DNA of 64,000 bases from Halomonas colorata (GCF_014897985.1 NZ_JABUZA010000002.1:162678-226677), one strand, 5' to 3'; counted from the stretch's first letter, positions 28,205 through 37,310 are shown. The notes: generated from the letters alone by a model not told the origin. A program made the numbers and translations.

Positions 28205-29713
28205 CTAAGAGCGGAACGCTTGCCGCGGTAATTGGTGCTGCCAGACATCTTGCAGCTCTAAGGCAGCGGCTAGCTGTAAGAGCTGTTTATCTTCACCAAA
28301 CCGCCCGACTATTTGCACGCCCACCGGCAGCCCGTTGGCGGCAGTATGCAAAGGCACGGACATGGCGGGCTGGCCCGTCAAATTGGCTAATTGCGTGAAC
28401 GGTGTGCGGCCAAGTGCATCCACTGCCAATCGCTTTAATAAGCCTGCCTTTAACGCCAGCGACGATGCCCCTGGAACCGCCAACACAGACATTAAGCGTT
28501 CACGTGCCGCTGATGGATAAAGTTCGCCAATTTTAGGCGCGGCATCGGCGGTTACCGGCATCACCAGCGCGTCAAAGCGTTGATGAAAATGGCTCATCTG
28601 TTCAGCGGCCACGTGCCAATAGCGTTTGGCCAGCTCGTAATCCTGCGCCAAAAGTTTGCCGCCCAACCGGCCGATAGCACGTGTGGCAGGCTCGATCGCC
28701 AAGCGTCGAACCGGCACGCCAGTCTGTTGGCTAATCCAGCGAAGGTCCGCCGCTAAATGGCCAAGGTAAAGCGTCAGGTAGCTATCCGCCAAAGCTTCTC
28801 CATCTACAGGCGGGTCGCACCACTCCACCTCATGGCCCATGTCCGTTAACGCGGCGGCCGCTTTATCAACCGCTGCGTTGATCTCCGGATTCAACTGCGT
28901 GCCCAAACCACGGCTTAAGGGATCACCAAGCGACACGGCAATACGTAACCGTTTAGGCGGAGCAGCCAGCGCCGCCACATAACCCGTTTCACGGGGCACC
29001 GGGTAAGGACCAGAAGGCGCCAAGCCGTTCACCTGCTCCAATAGCGCCGCGCTATCGCGCACGCTGCGGGTCACTGCATGCTCAATAACCGCGCCTTGCC
29101 ATACTTCACTATGGCCAGGAGCAAGCGGCACCCGGCCACGAGTAGGCTTAAACCCAAATAGCCCGCAATAGCTAGCAGGGATACGGATCGAACCACCGCC
29201 GTCTCCGGCTAACGCCAGAGGTACTATTCCGCTAGCCACGGCGACAGCGGCACCACCGCTTGAACCGCCTGGCGAATACCCTGCTCGCCAGGGGTTAACC
29301 GGGTGCGGAAAGGCCTTAGGTTCGGTTATTCCCATCAACCCCAATTCAGGTGTCGCCGTTTGCCCAACGATGACCAGGCCAGCGGCTCTTGAGCGCTGGA
29401 TAAGCAAAGCGTCCTCTTTGGGACACCACTGCGATAGCGCGGCACTGCCGAAAGCCAATGGCTCTCCGGCCAGCCCCATCAACAGGTCTTTACTCAAGGT
29501 GGGCACGCCGCTAAAGAGCGCGTTATCGGAGACGTCCCTGCTTTCTTTCCGGGCTTTCTCAAAACGCGTTCTGACAACCGCATGCAGAATAGGATTCAGC
29601 GTTTCAATGGCGGCAAAGGCAGCCTCTAAAACGTTTTCCCGACTCACCTCACGACGGCGGATCAGCTCGGCCAAGCCAGTGGCATCGTACTGCTGGTACT
29701 CATGTAGCTGCAT
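28205..29713 (-). CDS. Amidase signature family hydrolase
   Basis: A 502-residue amidase-signature enzyme, hydrolysing a carboxamide of unknown identity in the cytosol. The Ser-cisSer-Lys triad is visible: Lys in GVPTLSKDLLMG near residue 74, and the Gly/Ser-rich signature YSPGGSSGGAAVAVASGIVP followed by GDGGGSIRIPASYCGLFGFK. The C-terminal PFTQLANLTGQPAMSVPLH is typical of the family. It lies upstream of cmoM with 44 bases between and is divergent from the LacI regulator. Aryl-acylamidase, 6-aminohexanoate-type or indoleacetamide hydrolase functions are all possible. Confidence 0.88.
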   Translation of the reverse strand: MQLHEYQQYDATGLAELIRRREVSRENVLEAAFAAIETLNPILHAVVRTRFEKARKESRDVSDNALFSGVPTLSKDLLMGLAGEPLAFGSAALSQWCPKEDALLIQRSRAAGLVIVGQTATPELGLMGITEPKAFPHPVNPWRAGYSPGGSSGGAAVAVASGIVPLALAGDGGGSIRIPASYCGLFGFKPTRGRVPLAPGHSEVWQGAVIEHAVTRSVRDSAALLEQVNGLAPSGPYPVPRETGYVAALAAPPKRLRIAVSLGDPLSRGLGTQLNPEINAAVDKAAAALTDMGHEVEWCDPPVDGEALADSYLTLYLGHLAADLRWISQQTGVPVRRLAIEPATRAIGRLGGKLLAQDYELAKRYWHVAAEQMSHFHQRFDALVMPVTADAAPKIGELYPSAARERLMSVLAVPGASSLALKAGLLKRLAVDALGRTPFTQLANLTGQPAMSVPLHTAANGLPVGVQIVGRFGEDKQLLQLAAALELQDVWQHQLPRQAFRS

Positions 29714-29858
29714 TGCAGGCGCCTATTATGCTTTTCCCCCAGCCTAGCAGAGGGCTTTAATTAATTTTTCTTAACGCTCTCATTTTCTCTGCCCTTTCTC
29801 ACTGAGCCTTAAGGCGTATTGCCTTTAAATTCAAAACTCACTATGTTGGAAAACAGAT

Positions 29859-29872
29859 TGGGAACGTTCCCA
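29859..29872. promoter_or_regulatory. LacI-type operator palindrome
   Basis: TGGGAACGTTCCCA is a perfect 14-bp palindrome with a central CG, the hallmark of LacI/GalR-family operators. It lies 37 bases before the LacI-type start and near the divergent amidase, so autoregulation of the KDG cluster is likely. I found no second copy in the window. Confidence 0.7.
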
Positions 29873-29909
29873 TTTTGATTGTTAAACGGATTACTCTGCG
29901 GATTTCCCC

Positions 29910-30941
29910 ATGCCCGTTACCTCATCTCGCACCACGCTTATTGAAGTCGCCAAATTGGCGGGCACTTCTAAAACCAGCGTATCGCGTTTTTTTGGCCCAG
30001 AGCGCGAACGGCTAACGCCCAAGCTTCAAACACGCATTGCCGAAGCCGCTAATACCTTAGGCTATCAGCCCAACTTAATGGCACGGGGTCTTAAAGGCGG
30101 TGGTTCACGCTTATTGGGGATGCTGGTAGCCGACATCCGTAACCCTTTTTCAGTAGCCGTTGTTCACGGCGTGGAACAGGCTGCTCGCGCAAGCGGCTAT
30201 TCGTTGATCGTCTGCAATACTGATAACGACCCAAAACAAGAGCAACAGCATTTACGCCTGCTGTCGGCCTATCAGGTAGAGGGCTTGATTATTAATGCTT
30301 CCGGGCAGCCTGAAGCACAGCTACAGGCAATAATGCGCAGCGGGGTGCCACTGGTACTGCTTGACCGCGATATTCACCAGCTAGACGCCGCGGTGATTGG
30401 GCTTGATAACGCCTTGGCCATTGATATGGCGCTGGAGCATTTGGTGGAGCAGGGGTATCGATCGATTCTCTACGCCAGTGAGTCACCTGATTACGCCAGC
30501 GCCCGCCAAGAGCGGCTGCAGCGCTTTACTCAACAGGCAGCAACTTTAGGTATAAACGGCCAGACGTTGATACTGAACAATGCCGTGGATCACACACAAA
30601 CGTTAAACGCATTTGCCAGGCGTTCTGCTTCAGCCCCGGGAGCCGTGCTGTGTGCTAACGGCAGCGTTACGCTCGCCATGACGCGCAGTTTTCAAAAGCT
30701 GGGTATCGCCATAGGCCCGACCGGTTTAATGGGCATTGATGAGCTGGCGTGGTGTGAGCTGATAACCCCCGGCATCACTACACTGGCCCAGCCTACTGAT
30801 GATATCGGCCAGGCGGCGGTCAGCTGTTTGCTCAACCAGCTTAATGGCCTAGCGCAGACATCGCCCACACGCTACCGCCACACACCGCGCTTGCAGGTCC
30901 GCGGCAGCACAACTCCTAAGCACGACCCAAAATACGTTTAA
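29910..30941 (+). CDS. LacI-family regulator of the KDG cluster
   Basis: A 343-residue repressor-type regulator. The N-terminal helix-turn-helix and hinge read TLIEVAKLAGTSKTSVSRFF and YQPNLMARGLKGG. The periplasmic-binding-like effector domain begins at LLGMLVADIRNPFSVAVVHG and ends with GITTLAQPTDDIGQAAVSCL. Its organisation resembles KDG- or gluconate-responsive GntR/KdgR regulators of the LacI family. It lies 16 bases upstream of kdgK. The palindrome at 29859 is its probable operator and KDG or a phosphorylated derivative a plausible inducer (inference). Confidence 0.9.
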   Translation: MPVTSSRTTLIEVAKLAGTSKTSVSRFFGPERERLTPKLQTRIAEAANTLGYQPNLMARGLKGGGSRLLGMLVADIRNPFSVAVVHGVEQAARASGYSLIVCNTDNDPKQEQQHLRLLSAYQVEGLIINASGQPEAQLQAIMRSGVPLVLLDRDIHQLDAAVIGLDNALAIDMALEHLVEQGYRSILYASESPDYASARQERLQRFTQQAATLGINGQTLILNNAVDHTQTLNAFARRSASAPGAVLCANGSVTLAMTRSFQKLGIAIGPTGLMGIDELAWCELITPGITTLAQPTDDIGQAAVSCLLNQLNGLAQTSPTRYRHTPRLQVRGSTTPKHDPKYV

Positions 30942-30957
30942 ACAAGAGAATAACGCT

Positions 30958-31926
30958 ATGCCACATGCACCAACCTCCTCCCCCCAGATACTCACCTTTG
31001 GCGAAGCCATGGCCATGTTAGTGGCCGATTTACCAGGCGACCTGGTTGACGTAGATCGCTTTCATCGCCGTTTGGCAGGCGCTGACAATAACGTCGCCAT
31101 TGGCCTCTCACGCCTGGGTTTTCACGTTGGCTGGTTGAGCCGGGTAGGCAGCGACAGCCAGGGCCGCTTTATTCAGCAGGCCTTAAAAGCCGAAGGTATC
31201 GATGACCGATATATTCACCTTGATGCGCAACACCCCACCGGTCTGATGTTCAAGGAGCGCGCCGAGGGCGGTGCCGACCCACGGGTTGAGTATTTCAGGC
31301 GCGGCAGTGCCGCCAGCCACTTGAGCGTGGAAGACGCCGCTGCCATCGACTTTCAGTCGCTCACTCATCTGCATGCTACCGGCATTACCCCCGCGCTTTC
31401 TGAAAGTGCCCTGGAACTAACCCGCCACGTGATGCAGAAGGCGCGCGAAAGCGGCGCCAGTATTTCCTTCGACCCCAACTTGCGCCCGTCACTTTGGCCC
31501 AGCGAAGCCGTCATGCGTGATACCTTGAATGAGCTGGCAAGTCTTGCTGACTGGGTACTGCCGGGGCTTTCTGAAGGGCGGCTTTTGACCGGCTGCGATA
31601 CACCCGAAGCGATTGCCGATTTTTATCTCGCTCGAGGTGCCAAGGCCGTTATCATCAAGCTGGGGCCAGAAGGCAGCTATTATCGCGGCACCCTGAACGG
31701 CACGTTGGAAAGCCTTCTGGCACCCGGCCAGCCGGTCGCTAAAGTTGTTGATACGGTCGGTGCAGGCGATGGCTTTGCGGTGGGCGTGATTAGCGCTTTG
31801 CTGGATGGCCGTACGCCGCAACAGGCGCTTGATCGCGGTAATCTGGTAGGTGCTCAGGCCATCCAGGTCGTTGGCGATATGGAAGGTTTGCCGACCCGGG
31901 ATAAGCTTCGTGAGCTTGAACAGTAG
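30958..31926 (+). CDS. kdgK: 2-keto-3-deoxygluconate kinase
   Basis: PfkB/ribokinase-family kinase, 322 residues, phosphorylating KDG to KDPG for Entner-Doudoroff cleavage. Features are LTFGEAMAMLVAD, RRLAGADNNVAIGLSRLGF (substrate glycine region), the ISFDPNLRPSLWP segment, and the ATP/anion-hole motif VVDTVGAGDGFAVGVISALL with the catalytic Asp near residue 265. It sits at the point where both uronate branches encoded in the window converge. The KDPG aldolase gene is not in this window. Confidence 0.92.
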   Translation: MPHAPTSSPQILTFGEAMAMLVADLPGDLVDVDRFHRRLAGADNNVAIGLSRLGFHVGWLSRVGSDSQGRFIQQALKAEGIDDRYIHLDAQHPTGLMFKERAEGGADPRVEYFRRGSAASHLSVEDAAAIDFQSLTHLHATGITPALSESALELTRHVMQKARESGASISFDPNLRPSLWPSEAVMRDTLNELASLADWVLPGLSEGRLLTGCDTPEAIADFYLARGAKAVIIKLGPEGSYYRGTLNGTLESLLAPGQPVAKVVDTVGAGDGFAVGVISALLDGRTPQQALDRGNLVGAQAIQVVGDMEGLPTRDKLRELEQ

Positions 31927-31976
31927 AATCTGTTAATGTTTTATTTAATAAAAATATCAACACAACAGGAGACAAA

Positions 31977-32954
31977 ATGAAAAAGAATATCATGGTAATG
32001 GGTCGACTCAGTGACTCTCAGCAGGAAGAGCTAGCACAGAACTTTACGTTACTTGAGCATTCAGGCTCACTGGATCTGACCCAGCCGGGTGTGGCTGAGG
32101 TACTTGCCAAAGCGCATGGCATTATCGGCTCCGGGCTACCCGTCACCCCCGAGCTGCTGGACGCCGCGCCCGCGCTTGAAGTTATTTCGACCGTCTCTGT
32201 GGGTTACGACAGCATCCCCGTGGATGAGCTAACCAAGCGCGGCATCATGCTGTGCAACACCCCCGATGTACTTACCGAAACAACGGCTGATATTGGCTTT
32301 GCGCTTATCATGGCGGCTGGCCGACGCGTGATCGAGCTTGCGGAAGTGGTCAAACAAGGCAAATGGAAGTCCAGTATCGGTCCTGATTTATTCGCCAACG
32401 ATGTACACGGCAAAACGCTCGGCATGGTCGGATTTGGCCGTATCGGTGCGGCGATTGCTCGACGCGGCGCGCTGGGCTTTGGCATGCCGATTCTCTACTC
32501 AAACGCCTCACCGAAGGCTGAGCTTGAAAAAGAGCTGGGCGCAAAACGCTGTGAACTAGACACGCTTTTAGCAGAATCCGATTATGTATGTATTACCGTG
32601 CCCCTCACTCAGGAAACGGAAAAGCTGATTGGCAAGCGTGAGTTCTCGTTGATGAAGCCTTCAGCGGTTTTCGTCAATATCGCACGCGGTAAAGTGGTTG
32701 ATGAAGCCGCTCTGATCGAGGCCTTGGAAAACGACACGATTCGAGCGGCCGGTCTTGACGTATTCGAGCAGGAACCCCTTCCCACCTCATCACCGCTTCC
32801 CCATATGCATAACGTGGTCGCGCTACCGCATATTGCCTCAGCCACCCATGAAACCCGCGAGGCAATGGCCCAACGCGCCGTGGATAATATTCGTTTAGCG
32901 CTTCAAGGTGAGCGCCCAATCAACGTCGTTAACGAAACGGTGCTTAATGCATAA
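31977..32954 (+). CDS. D-2-hydroxyacid dehydrogenase (GhrB-like)
   Basis: NAD(P)-dependent 2-hydroxyacid dehydrogenase, 325 residues, resembling GhrB/TkrA, which reduce glyoxylate, hydroxypyruvate and 2-ketogluconate. The Rossmann motif is TLGMVGFGRIGAAIARRG near residue 145; catalytic Arg in NIARGKVVDEAAL, Glu in LDVFEQEPLP and His in ALPHIASATHETREAM form the usual triad. AGGAGA lies just upstream of the ATG. It overlaps the downstream HAD gene by eight bases. In this cluster a 2-keto sugar acid or a glycerate/hydroxypyruvate couple is the likely substrate. Confidence 0.9.
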   Translation: MKKNIMVMGRLSDSQQEELAQNFTLLEHSGSLDLTQPGVAEVLAKAHGIIGSGLPVTPELLDAAPALEVISTVSVGYDSIPVDELTKRGIMLCNTPDVLTETTADIGFALIMAAGRRVIELAEVVKQGKWKSSIGPDLFANDVHGKTLGMVGFGRIGAAIARRGALGFGMPILYSNASPKAELEKELGAKRCELDTLLAESDYVCITVPLTQETEKLIGKREFSLMKPSAVFVNIARGKVVDEAALIEALENDTIRAAGLDVFEQEPLPTSSPLPHMHNVVALPHIASATHETREAMAQRAVDNIRLALQGERPINVVNETVLNA

Positions 32955-33636
32955 TCCGCTCGCAGCACCTGCACCGCTTTGCCTACTGTTTGATTGCGAT
33001 GGCACGCTCGTTGACAGCGAAATTTTACTCGCCGAGGTGCTTGGGGAAGTCTTGCCTGAGTTCGGCTTGCCGTTTTCAGCCCGGCAATACATGGAAGAAT
33101 TTCGCGGCATTCGCTTTTACACCATCGTACAGATGCTTGAAGAGCGTTTTGGCGTATTGGTAGAAGATCAATTTCCGGCAATGGAAGCACAAATGCGCGC
33201 CCGCATGGAGGCGCGCATGCGCGCAGAGCTTGAGCCGATAGCGGGCATTCCTGAGGCACTGGCAGCCTTAAGCGCCTACCCCAAGGCAGTAGTATCCAAC
33301 GGGCCAGAGCGCAAGATTCGCTGCGCGCTGGAAAGCACGCGCTTAACGCCGCACTTTGGGGAGCAGATCTTTAGCGCTTACACGCTGAACGTGTGGAAGC
33401 CCGACCCTGCACTTTACCTTCAGGCAGCCTCAGCAATGGGCTACGCCCCCGAGCAATGTATCGTGATCGACGATGCGGCGGTGGGCATAGAAGCAGGCTT
33501 GGCGGCGGGCATGCACGTTATCCATATCAACCACTTCCCCGAAGAGGAAACCACGCCTGAAGGCGCGATTGGTATACAGCATGCTCACGAACTACCTGAC
33601 GTGATTGCCCGCCTTGGTAGCGCAGTCACTAGTTAG
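32947..33636 (+). CDS. HAD-superfamily phosphatase/phosphonatase-like
   Basis: Subfamily IA HAD hydrolase, 229 residues, similar in layout to YieH/phosphoglycolate phosphatase-like enzymes. Motif I is LLFDCDGTLVDSE, motif II VVSNGPE, and motif III/IV WKPDPALYLQAA with CIVIDDAAVGIEAGLAAGMH. The cap domain contains a charged, repetitive helix (MEAQMRARMEARMRAELEP). The start at 32947 overlaps the dehydrogenase by eight bases; an earlier frame start at 32908 would overlap more with no homology gained. It may dephosphorylate a pathway intermediate; the substrate is unknown. Confidence 0.87.
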   Translation: MHNPLAAPAPLCLLFDCDGTLVDSEILLAEVLGEVLPEFGLPFSARQYMEEFRGIRFYTIVQMLEERFGVLVEDQFPAMEAQMRARMEARMRAELEPIAGIPEALAALSAYPKAVVSNGPERKIRCALESTRLTPHFGEQIFSAYTLNVWKPDPALYLQAASAMGYAPEQCIVIDDAAVGIEAGLAAGMHVIHINHFPEEETTPEGAIGIQHAHELPDVIARLGSAVTS

Positions 33637-33702
33637 CACAACACGTAAGGCGCTGATACAGCCTCCTTGTTGGTATACACAGCAGTTGAAGGGAGTGAGA
33701 CG

Positions 33703-34455
33703 ATGAAACTATTTTCGCTGCACGGCCAGGTCGCCATGGTGACCGGCTGCAATAAAGGCCTGGGGCAAGGTATTGCCCTGGCGCTGGCTCAAGCAGGAGC
33801 GGATATTGTCGGTGTTAGCCGACGCCCTGCCGATGATACAAAGCACCAGGTCGAAGCGCTGGGGCAGCGCTTTTACGCGGTTGAGGCGGAGCTTGGCCAG
33901 CATGCGCCAAGCGAGATTGTAAGCCAGGCCATCACACAAGCAGGCAAGCTGGATATCCTGGTCAACAATGCTGGCATTATCCGCCGGGCGCCAGCCATTG
34001 AGTTTTCTGAAGAAGACTGGGACGCAGTGCTAGACGTTAACTTAAAGGCCGCGTTCTTTCTGGCTCAACACGTTGCCAAGCATCTTATTGAGCGCAAAGC
34101 GCCCGGCAAAATTGTCAATATCGCCTCACTGCTCTCTTTCCAAGGCGGCATTCGCGTCCCCTCTTACACCGCCAGCAAAAGCGGGCTTCAAGGCCTCACT
34201 CGCCTACTAGCCAACGAGTGGGCCGCCCACGATATCAACGTAAATGCGATCGCCCCTGGGTACATGGCAACCGATAACACCCAAGCGCTGCGCGACGACC
34301 CCCAACGGCATGACGAAATACTCGGCCGTATTCCGGCTGGCCGCTGGGGAACGCCTGACGACTTGGCGGGCGCAGTCATCTTTTTGTGCTCTGACGCAGC
34401 CCGCTACGTTCATGGCCACACGCTAGCCGTGGATGGCGGTTGGCTTGCGCGCTAG
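33703..34455 (+). CDS. kduD: 2-dehydro-3-deoxy-D-gluconate 5-dehydrogenase
   Basis: Classical SDR, 250 residues, matching KduD, which interconverts KDG and 2,5-diketo-3-deoxygluconate in pectin and glycosaminoglycan breakdown. Motifs are TGCNKGLGQGIALALAQAGA, NNAGIIRRAPA, NIASLLSFQGGIRVPSYTAS followed by KSG (Ser-Tyr-Lys), and NAIAPGYMATDNTQALRDD, which is especially KduD-like. Start at 33703 has GGGAG upstream. The 3' end overlaps the converging D-serine dehydratase-like gene by about four bases. Confidence 0.9.
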   Translation: MKLFSLHGQVAMVTGCNKGLGQGIALALAQAGADIVGVSRRPADDTKHQVEALGQRFYAVEAELGQHAPSEIVSQAITQAGKLDILVNNAGIIRRAPAIEFSEEDWDAVLDVNLKAAFFLAQHVAKHLIERKAPGKIVNIASLLSFQGGIRVPSYTASKSGLQGLTRLLANEWAAHDINVNAIAPGYMATDNTQALRDDPQRHDEILGRIPAGRWGTPDDLAGAVIFLCSDAARYVHGHTLAVDGGWLAR

Positions 34456-35660
34456 AAGCAGGTAGTCAAATGCTCTTTAACGTTTAAGTCATTATCGACT
34501 AACAGCACCTGGCGCCATTTATCGAACGTTAAACAGGGGTGAGAGGCGCCAAACGCAACGATATCACCCACTTCTACATCCTGAGCCTCTTTGGGAAGCC
34601 TCACGAACGTGTGCTGATCCATGATATTCGTCACTTCCCAACCAGCCACCGACAACAGTTGCTCAGGGGTACCGGCTTCCCTGTAGCGACGCAGGGCAAT
34701 GGGTAACTGATCATGGCCGATATCGCGCTTGCCTAATGCGATGATGGCAAGCCCCGGCTCAGGAAGCGACTGTACCTGTGCAAAAACTTCCAGGGCAGGC
34801 TCAAGGCCTTCCGGCAAATCAGGCCGACGGGCAAGCACGGCGGATTGCGCCTCACGATACAGCCCATGGTCGTGAACTACGTAACACCCTGGGCGTAATA
34901 CGGCTGTAAATTGATCTTGAAGCGGCGCTCCTTCAAAAGCTTCTGCAATCACGTCATACCAGGCAGAACCCGATGCCGTGACGATGGGCTCAGGTTCTGA
35001 AAAGCGCTTTGCTGCCTCAAGCTCTACCGCCACATCCACTAGATATTTAGCGTAAGCACGAATACCGGCTTCTGGATCAGCGCCGTGCACGACGCCTTCA
35101 TAGCCTTCCAACCCCGCCAATGACAGCGCGAGTTCTTCAGCAATAGTCTCGGCCAGAGAGAGTATCTGTTGCTGGGTACGGCAGCCGCACCTTCCACCTG
35201 GAACACCTACCTCAATCAAAACCGGTAAGATCAGGCCTCGCTGGGCAAAAAAGCGCCCAAGCTGGCGTACGTTTTCCTGGCTGTCTACGACACAGTAAAA
35301 CGTTGCACCTTGTTCTATCAGGCTAGCGACAATGGCCATATTCGCCTGCCCCACCAACTGGTTAGCCATCAATAGCCGGGTAATCCCATGAGCAAAAGCT
35401 GCGCGGCACTGTGGTGCCGTCGCCAAGGTAATCCCCCATGCCCCCGCCTGAATCTGACGATGAAAAAGCGCTGGCGTCATAGTGGTTTTACCATGAGGCG
35501 CCAAGCGGGCGCCGTGGGCTTCGGCAAAACGCTGCATCCACGCCACGTTATGCAGAAGCGGGCCTTCATGCACCACGGCGGCAGGCAGACTGACGCCCCC
35601 CAACAGGTTAGGGCCTAACTCCACACTGCCTTTATCTACTGCTGACGCCATTGATTGCAT
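34452..35660 (-). CDS. D-serine dehydratase/D-threonine aldolase-like PLP enzyme
   Basis: A 402-residue fold-type III PLP enzyme of the DSD1/D-threonine aldolase family. The alanine-racemase-like N-terminal barrel has the PLP lysine in RLAPHGKTTMTP near residue 59 and LEGYEGVVHG. The C-terminal domain carries the metal pair in GASHPCLTFDKW (His and Cys). Family members act as D-serine/D-threonine dehydratases or D-threonine/3-hydroxyaspartate aldolases; the substrate here is not determinable. AGGAG lies upstream of the ATG at 35660. Its place at the end of the KDG cluster, in opposite orientation, is unexplained. Confidence 0.87.
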   Translation of the reverse strand: MQSMASAVDKGSVELGPNLLGGVSLPAAVVHEGPLLHNVAWMQRFAEAHGARLAPHGKTTMTPALFHRQIQAGAWGITLATAPQCRAAFAHGITRLLMANQLVGQANMAIVASLIEQGATFYCVVDSQENVRQLGRFFAQRGLILPVLIEVGVPGGRCGCRTQQQILSLAETIAEELALSLAGLEGYEGVVHGADPEAGIRAYAKYLVDVAVELEAAKRFSEPEPIVTASGSAWYDVIAEAFEGAPLQDQFTAVLRPGCYVVHDHGLYREAQSAVLARRPDLPEGLEPALEVFAQVQSLPEPGLAIIALGKRDIGHDQLPIALRRYREAGTPEQLLSVAGWEVTNIMDQHTFVRLPKEAQDVEVGDIVAFGASHPCLTFDKWRQVLLVDNDLNVKEHLTTCF

Positions 35661-35778
35661 GTACCCATCTCCTGGAGTTTTAAGCGCATTTAATCATATC
35701 AGAACAGGTGCCCGAGCCAACTCTTGCGAACACTGGAGCACCCTCTACACTTCGCTAATTGCTAGCCATTAGTGCGCA

Positions 35779-35815
35779 AATAGCCCCGCTGATTTAACTC
35801 ATCAGCGGGGCTATT
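35779..35815 (-). terminator. Terminator of the mannonate/lactonase operon
   Basis: AATAGCCCCGCTGAT at 35779-35793 and its exact complement at 35801-35815 form a perfect 15-bp stem with a seven-base loop. It follows the lactonase gene and the uxuA vestige on the minus strand and insulates the downstream PLP-enzyme gene. Confidence 0.85.
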
Positions 35816-35850
35816 CTATTGTGAAGAGAAATACATGGAAGAGTAATGGG

Positions 35851-35937
35851 TTATCTAGCAGTTAACTGCCCCACCGCCTGCTCTACACCGAGTAATTCGG
35901 TCAGGCCTCGCATACACCCATAAAACGGGTAATTAAA
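35851..35937 (-). pseudogene. Vestige of a second uxuA (C-terminal fragment)
   Basis: Read on the minus strand, the frame from 35937 to the TAA at 35851 gives NYPFYGCMRGLTELLGVE and then QAVGQLTAR. The core aligns with [17 protein letters not shown] at the C-terminus of the intact UxuA (37403-38578), 13 of 17 residues identical, at the same distance from the stop. An in-frame TGA precedes it, and the first part of the gene is missing because the lactonase gene ends only 35 bases upstream. Codon third positions differ widely from uxuA, so this is a diverged paralogue, not a recent copy. Confidence 0.75.
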
Positions 35938-35972
35938 TCACTTCCCTCCCGGACGTTCCGTATTGAGCAATC

Positions 35973-37310
35973 TCAACTTCGCGCAAAGGAGCCGAACGCG
36001 AAGTCGACTGGAACTGGACTATCGATAATATGGATGGGGCCTTCGAGTTGGCCGTCATCCGACTTGATACGAAACACCACGATGGTGTCCGAGTTCTGAT
36101 TGCCTACGTAAAGGAAAGTGCCCGAAGGCTCGATGTTCATACCTCGCGGGATCTGCCCTTGGCTCTGAACCCACCCTGCTGAGGTCAACTGCCCTGATTC
36201 GGGATCAACCTTGAACATGGCGATGCTATCCATCCCGCGATTGGTAGCGTAGACCCAACGCCCGCTCGGGTGAATCTTAATTCCCGCCGTCGTATTCGTT
36301 CCCGTCGGTACTTCACCTGGATTATTAGGATTGAATGAAGGGCGGGTGAAAGTGGTATCTTGCGGTAAAGTCGATATCGATTGGAGCCATATAAATGCTC
36401 CCCGGCGTGGCTCGAAATCGAATACATCAATGGTGGAAGAAAGCTCGTTGATTACGTAGGCTCGATTATCGTCAGGATGAAATACCAAGTGGCGGCAGCC
36501 ACTGCCGGATGGCACGTGGGCCTGGGGCACAGGTCCCGGCATTAGTTTGCCAGTAGCTAGTTCGAGTTCCCAAGCAAGAATCGAATCTCCGCCCAAATCT
36601 ATGCCGAAAACATGCTGAGCACCGGGGTTGGACAGCATCATATGGGCGTGTGGGCCTTCCTGTCGAACAGGGTCGGGCCCACTTCCATTGCCTGACGCCT
36701 GAAACTGGTCGCTCATGGGTTCAATTTCACCCTCATCACCGAGCGGGAATACAGAAAAAGTACCCGTGCCGTAATTGGCCGCAAATAGATAACGTCCGGA
36801 GGGGTGAACGGCACAGTAGCAAGGCCAAGTGCCTTGAGTCGAGCGTGTATTGATCAGCGTTAGTCGCCCACTCCGCTCATCAATTTCATAAGCACTGATA
36901 CGTCCTAACGGCGCTCCTTTGTCGTCCTCGCCAAGCTCATTGACACAGTAGATGTATCGTTTTGACGGCGCCATTGCCAAGTAAGACGGATTGTCGGCCT
37001 TTACCGTCTGGACGGGACTCAGATTGCCGGTTTCAAGATTCATCTTGTAGACATAAATGCCTTCGGCCTGACTTGGAATAACGCCACCGGGCGCCGTATT
37101 TGGTGACGAATAAGTGCCGACGTATAAATACTGCTCATTGGCGGGCGAACCCATCGAGTCCGAGTTCTGTGCGAAGGCGCCATGTGCCGTTGCTACCCAG
37201 GCTGCGCTGACACCAATGGCTTGCAAGAACGAGCGCCTAGAGAGTTTGGAGTTGTGCTCTGGAATACCCGAGCTTTGTTTTTGTTGTTGCAGATCTTTTT
37301 TTATTTTCAT
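35973..37310 (-). CDS. Tat-exported lactonase (seven-bladed propeller family)
   Basis: A lactonase-family protein (6-phosphogluconolactonase-like beta-propeller, PF10282 type), 445 residues. The N-terminal twin-arginine signal SRRSFLQAIGVSAAWVA with likely cleavage after AFA predicts a folded periplasmic enzyme. Propeller repeats carry YLYVGTYSSPNT, YCAVHPSGRYLFAANYGTGT, GCRHLVFHPDDNRAYVINEL and KIHPSGRWVYATNRGMDSI. Start at 37310 is chosen for GGAG nine bases upstream; in-frame ATGs at 37325 and 37343 are alternatives. It follows uxuA by 92 bases and probably opens a sugar-acid lactone before TRAP uptake (inference). Confidence 0.87.
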   Translation of the reverse strand: MKIKKDLQQQKQSSGIPEHNSKLSRRSFLQAIGVSAAWVATAHGAFAQNSDSMGSPANEQYLYVGTYSSPNTAPGGVIPSQAEGIYVYKMNLETGNLSPVQTVKADNPSYLAMAPSKRYIYCVNELGEDDKGAPLGRISAYEIDERSGRLTLINTRSTQGTWPCYCAVHPSGRYLFAANYGTGTFSVFPLGDEGEIEPMSDQFQASGNGSGPDPVRQEGPHAHMMLSNPGAQHVFGIDLGGDSILAWELELATGKLMPGPVPQAHVPSGSGCRHLVFHPDDNRAYVINELSSTIDVFDFEPRRGAFIWLQSISTLPQDTTFTRPSFNPNNPGEVPTGTNTTAGIKIHPSGRWVYATNRGMDSIAMFKVDPESGQLTSAGWVQSQGQIPRGMNIEPSGTFLYVGNQNSDTIVVFRIKSDDGQLEGPIHIIDSPVPVDFAFGSFARS

